A DNA stretch of 64,000 nucleotides, from NCBI GenBank assembly GCA_026419785.1, contig JAODTK010005820.1, positions 62,001 to 126,000 of the forward strand. The letters run 5' to 3'. Below, one piece after another: positions 60,380 through 64,000 of the stretch. Origin of the DNA: Sclerodactyla briareus (Eukaryota; Echinodermata; Holothuroidea; Dendrochirotida; Sclerodactylidae). The notes beneath the pieces are model-generated. The model saw nothing but the letters and a program-made list of their open reading frames with translations. It did no database searches and was not told the origin of the DNA. Position numbers and translations under genes: made by a program. Each line of letters opens with the position of its first letter. Position 1 is the stretch's first letter.

Positions 60380-61090
60380 GGAGTTCACCTTGTTCTGGGA
60401 ATGTGAGAACATCCAGGCATTCCGATTCGGAATATACCTACAAATAGACGAGGGAATCGTTTACCACGGACACCAGGAGAGTATTTGTGTTTGTCTGAAG
60501 CGAGACGACATGTGCATCCCTCGGTTTTCTTATCATAAGTTCGGAGCTGGTTGACAACATTACCCATTACGTCAGACAAACAGTGTTAAGATGCAGCAAG
60601 CCAGAGGATGCATCCAGTGTTGGAACTTATGTACGGCTGACTGTTGTCAGCGTAGCACATATAGGAAATTTGGTTTTGCCGGAAGATATCACCAAGCGAT
60701 CCCACTACAAATGAATGAGGTTGGGACCAAATGGAGAACCCTGTGGTACCTTCATGACCGATGGACAAACTTGAGTACGATCCTACGAGTAGCAATCAAT
60801 CCGATTCAGAATTGCTTAATAGAGGCCCATAACTGGAACTTGAGACGGTTACCAGTATAGCATTGTCCACCATGCCGTTCAAACGCCGAACTCGAGTCAA
60901 GCATACCAAGTACTACCGGCGCGCACGGTCCAACTGCTGCAAAAGGGGGGGAAAAAGGTTTTCCAAGTGTTATGCACGCACATTAGGGATTTCCGTAGAA
61001 TTGATGGTCGATGAGCAGCCTGCACTCTGAAATTGTGGTCGGAGGTATGAGCTGGCCCACCGCAATCACGATAGTAGGAGATTTGGCTGC
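60380..61090 (-). mobile_element. CR1-like LINE fragment, reverse transcriptase domain
   Basis: Read on the minus strand through several frame changes, this gives the ordered motifs of a CR1/L2-type non-LTR retrotransposon reverse transcriptase: QAAHRP with CVHN near 61022-60980, VVLGMLDSSSAFE near 60925-60885, a GTTG region near 60750, SLGDIFRQNQISYMCYADNS at about 60695-60635 (catalytic YADD read as YADN at 60643-60654), then CLSDVM and KKTEG to about 60500. The frame breaks are numerous, so the copy is dead. The 5' endonuclease part is not seen; sequence upstream to about 61550 has open frames of unclear origin. Confidence 0.6.
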
Positions 61091-61564
61091 TACAAGAGTC
61101 ACAGTGTATTCCTTGCACTCGCTCTGAGATCTGACAGGAACCTACAGTCGGCTCCACTTCCAGATCCGTTTGCCTGCGCTTATGTAGCTTCACCATATGA
61201 AGTCCTGTTGTGACCACGGGGAATTTTGACGACACGTTATTCTCCTTGATACTACAGTGATATTTGTCTGGAATAGTTTCAGGCCGTATGTAAAGGCCTC
61301 CATTTCGTTACTACCCACATAAGGCCACGCTGCAGAAAAAACCCGCACAATGGAGTCATTCAAATGACGCCGTGTGAGCAGGTTAAATATCGAATCAAAT
61401 TTTTGGAAAACATTACCATCATTTTGAAGAACACGGGAACAAGTTTTCTTCGTCAGTTCGTGGACGGAGTGCCAGATGCATGTTGTCATACGATTCGTTT
61501 TTGACTTAAAAGAAATATGGATCAACAAAAGAAATATATATAGCGCCAGCATTTACCACCCCAG
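61091..61564. other. open frames upstream of the LINE, unassigned
   Basis: The minus strand has a 120-codon frame (61552-61190) with a hydrophobic start that may instead be an intron end (ATATTTCTTTTAAG). A shift near 61230 joins it to the next frame. It could be the upstream part of the LINE ORF2 or an unrelated exon. I recognise no motif. Confidence 0.25.
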
Positions 61565-61689
61565 GCGAAAATTTCAATGGGTTCAATTGGAAAAGTTTTC
61601 AATGGGAACCGATGGGATCCCATTGAAAATCCCATAGAATCCCGTAAATCCCCATTTTTTTTATTTTATTTTTTACTCACATTGCGGAC

Positions 61690-61765
61690 AGGGACCCGAC
61701 CCTACCTCTACCGAAGGCCCCGGCAAGGGTGCGACCTGGACTCTATCCACTAAGTCAGCGGCGAA
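61690..61765 (-). mobile_element. tRNA-like SINE head
   Basis: The minus strand has GCTGACTTAGTGGATAGAG (A-box-like) and GGTCGGGTCCC (degenerate B box). The arms do not fold into a canonical tRNA. Confidence 0.35.
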
Positions 61766-61771
61766 ACCTTA

Positions 61772-62032
61772 CCAGGTACCCGGAACACGCCGATGCCTCT
61801 TTTGCGGTACTTAATGGAAGGGAGGGGGTACTTAACACCCGACGCAACTAATTCAACAATTGCCTACCCCACATTTTGCCCTGTTCCTATCCTCATGCTG
61901 GCGGCCAGCAGAAGCAACAGGTCATCATTTTTTAAGGCTTTGGTATGACCCGACGACCGGGATTCGAACCCCGGCCTACCGGGTGGAAGCGACGCTCCTA
62001 GGCCAACTGTGCTATACCACTCGGCTCGGTCC
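61772..62032 (-). mobile_element. tRNA-derived SINE, second copy of the 766-1300 family
   Basis: Minus strand: A-box region TGGTATAGCACAGTTGG at 62019-62003 and B box GGTTCGAATCC at 61970-61960. The body to 61772 matches 766-1060 (CCAGGTAC.CGGAACA.GC, TTTGCGGTACTTAATG, GCAACAGGTCATCATTTT). The anticodon arm is mispaired, so this is not a tRNA gene. Confidence 0.65.
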
Positions 62033-62190
62033 TTTGAGTAAACGTGATGTAATGGTGATTTTGGAACATTCCGTGGGGTCCCGTGATGCTATGGGAACAA
62101 ATTTTCTGTCCCAACATTATTTAACAACAGTGATTTTGGAACGTCCCCATAAGTTTTTCTAATGGGATTTAATGGGATTCCATTGAAGTT

Positions 62191-63045
62191 TCTTCTGTGG
62201 AAGGGGAACGAAGTGGAGTGCAACATACATGCTTGACGGATGCCATCCGCAAGATGAAGCTTGATAACCTGTGGCCGCTGGACTGCAGACGAAAGACAGC
62301 AGATTGACAAATAACAGATTATTGTCAGTAATGTCATTTTTTTTGGGTTTTTTTTTTTAAAAACTCATTACACAACTGGTTGCAATAAGCTCCATACTGG
62401 CCCTTGGGGGGGTTTTGACCGGAGGTGAAAGCTACTTTTCTCCTCCCATTGACGCCTAACCTGCCATTGACAATCATGTTCCCACTTGAGAAGATATTAG
62501 ACGTGATATGCTTCTTGTTCCTCTGTTGTACTGAAATGTGCCAACCACACACTCACGGTTTTTTATTCATATACATAAAAAAGAGAGAAACCCGATTTTT
62601 TTTTATCTCGTCGCCCGCAAGCCGAATAGGATATTGTCGTTACCTTTTCTATTCCACCTATATTATTGTTGCTTGTTCCATAGCAATGTTTCCTTAATAT
62701 TGGGGTGGAATTGAAGTATCTATTAAGGGGAATTCCAGCCAAATTATTACTCTCTTAGGTTAAAGAGAATAAAATCATTCAAAAATCACTTGGTTCCAGG
62801 TTTACAGCATGTTCCGTTGGGAAGATGTGGCTTCCTCAAGTTTCTATAATTATGGTGTATTCTGGAAAACTGGCAACCTTTATGTGACGTCATATCCACC
62901 AAATAAGTCGCGTCTACCCTTCCGCTAGGTTGCCATGTACGCTTGTAATCATTGATTTCCAACTTTTCGATTCCCTGGCTAGTGTCACATGTCCCGTGGT
63001 GCTTCTTGATGACTTGCTGACACCAAGTAAGGGAAACCAATCATA
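62191..63045. other. intergenic, nothing recognised
   Basis: Contains a T-run (62338-62358). No gene or repeat terminus is recognised. Confidence 0.4.
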
Positions 63046-63985
63046 GCTGCGTTTCCAGCACGCGGGCGGGCGGCTGGGCGGTCGGACGGGCGTGCGGGCG
63101 CTTGGGATAGAACGACTCTTTTTCATGCCCGCGGGCGGGGGCGCGGCGTTTTTCTCGAGTCCTGCACCTCTTCTCACTTTAGTGTGTATATATGCGCTAT
63201 ATAAGACCGATGTCCCTACTATATTAATTGTTTAAATATTATCTTGTTATTATTGTTATTATTGTTCTTATTATTGTATTATTGTTATTATTATTATTGT
63301 TGTGTTGTGTCCTTGTCGTTTGCCGTGTTGTTGTTGTTTGTTGTTGTTGTTGTTGTTGTTTTTGTCCTTTGTTCGTCGTTGTCGTTTTGTTGTTTTTGTT
63401 GTTGTCATTGCGTTGTTGTCGTTGACCGTTGTTGTCAACACCCGGACGTCCATATTAGTGCTTAACCTAACACGGGGTTCGTTCTGAAAACCTTTTTGAA
63501 TGTCAAACGTTACGCCCACCTAAATTCAAAATGGACAGGTTTTGGAGATTTAATCCGCATACTTGACATATCATCGTGTTAAAAAAACATGTAAATATTT
63601 CACAAAGGCTGTCTAGCCTTAATAGAGACACAATCCTGTATAAATCTCATCCCTAGTGTTGGTTTGAACCGTTTATGATTTGTTTGGACCACTATTTGAA
63701 CCTAAATGTCCATCCTACGCTCCATTATCTCGCTTCAAGCCGGTAAGGATTGCGGGATCCGGTAATTGATTGCGAAATACCACGCGAGACAACGCTGGCG
63801 GCGGAAAAATCGCTACTTACGCGATTCGAGAAACGCCCGCCCGCCCGCCCTGCCCGCCGCCCGCCCGCCCGCCCGCCTTCCGCGTGGCATGAAACGCTCC
63901 TTGAAAATACGATTAGCGATTTTATACGCCCTCACCGCCCGCCCGCCCGCCGCGGTGCATGGAAACGGCGGCTTTAGGGAAACGA
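63046..63985. mobile_element. GC-rich TIR element, about 940 bp
   Basis: The left arm, 63046-63165 (GCTGCGTTTCCAGCACGCGG, GGCGGGCGG..., TTTTTCATGCCCGCGGGCGG, GCGTTTTTCTCGAGTC), is matched in reverse by 63810-63985 (GCCGTTTCCATGCACCGCGG, GGGCGGGCGG..., GTTTCATGCCACGCGG, GCGTTTCTCGAATCG). The arms include GGGCGGGC tandem words. The interior carries a TTATTG/GTTGTT microsatellite (63238-63425). No coding capacity. The GCGTTTCCA terminus suggests a DNA transposon, superfamily unassigned. Confidence 0.6.
63238..63425 (+). repeat. TTATTG / GTTGTT microsatellite
   Basis: Imperfect trinucleotide-like repeat, first TTA/TTG-rich and then GTT-rich, in the middle of the TIR element. Homopolymeric-looking reading frames across it are not genes. 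Confidence 0.8.
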
Positions 63986-64000
63986 ATAGTTTTCTTAATT

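Larger units (their letters stand above)
61565..62190. repeat. AATGGGA-rich repeat hosting a SINE
   Basis: The left block has TTTCAATGGGATCCCATTGA-like words and the right block has TAATGGGATTTAATGGGATT then CCATTGAAG; these are inverted relatives. The tRNA-derived sequences lie between them, suggesting insertion into a short inverted-repeat element. Confidence 0.4.

Overview
This window looks like a piece of animal (metazoan) nuclear genome. It is AT-leaning and mostly non-coding, has one recognisable split gene, and is packed with dispersed repeats. There is no operon structure, rRNA, CRISPR array or bacterial-type gene. The mix of tRNA-derived SINEs, a CR1-like LINE, palindromic MITEs, AAGTC-type simple repeats and a kelch-like gene suggests a marine invertebrate, perhaps a deuterostome. 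That placement is an inference and I cannot name the species. Sequence quality is uneven: the one clear gene is broken only by single-base shifts, most of them at homopolymer runs, which points to long-read consensus errors.

Left end (1-6 kb): a complete two-exon kelch-like (BTB-BACK-Kelch) gene on the minus strand. Exon 1 is 5879-4815 and exon 2 is 2550-1823. The 2.26 kb intron carries two terminal-inverted-repeat (TIR) insertions. A tRNA-derived SINE lies downstream of the gene. From 6 to 28 kb I see no convincing gene. This stretch holds MITEs, two more SINE-type elements, minisatellites, AAGTC arrays and one copy each of two dispersed families (R1, R2) whose other copies lie inverted at 52-57 kb.

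Middle (28.6-39.2 kb): two copies of a Helitron/Helentron-like repeat unit, each ending in a short GC hairpin followed by CTAG. The second copy is interrupted by a 250-bp T/A homopolymer tract and by a GC-rich element of about 6 kb with 95-bp inverted terminal repeats, an extra internal complementary segment next to its right end, and several internal tandem arrays. Its architecture recalls DIRS-type retroelements, but no reverse transcriptase or recombinase is readable. Next comes a 6.2-kb element (39.5-45.7 kb) with perfect 13-bp TIRs, filled with satellites and without a readable ORF.

Right end (45.7-64 kb): more MITEs, long hairpins, the second copies of R1 and R2 with large internal insertions, a weak unrecognised coding candidate near 57.4-58.3 kb, a frameshifted CR1-like reverse transcriptase fragment (60.4-61.1 kb, minus), another SINE, and a GC-rich TIR element of about 940 bp at the end. 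Apart from the kelch-like gene the genes do not form a pathway; the window is mainly a record of nested transposition.
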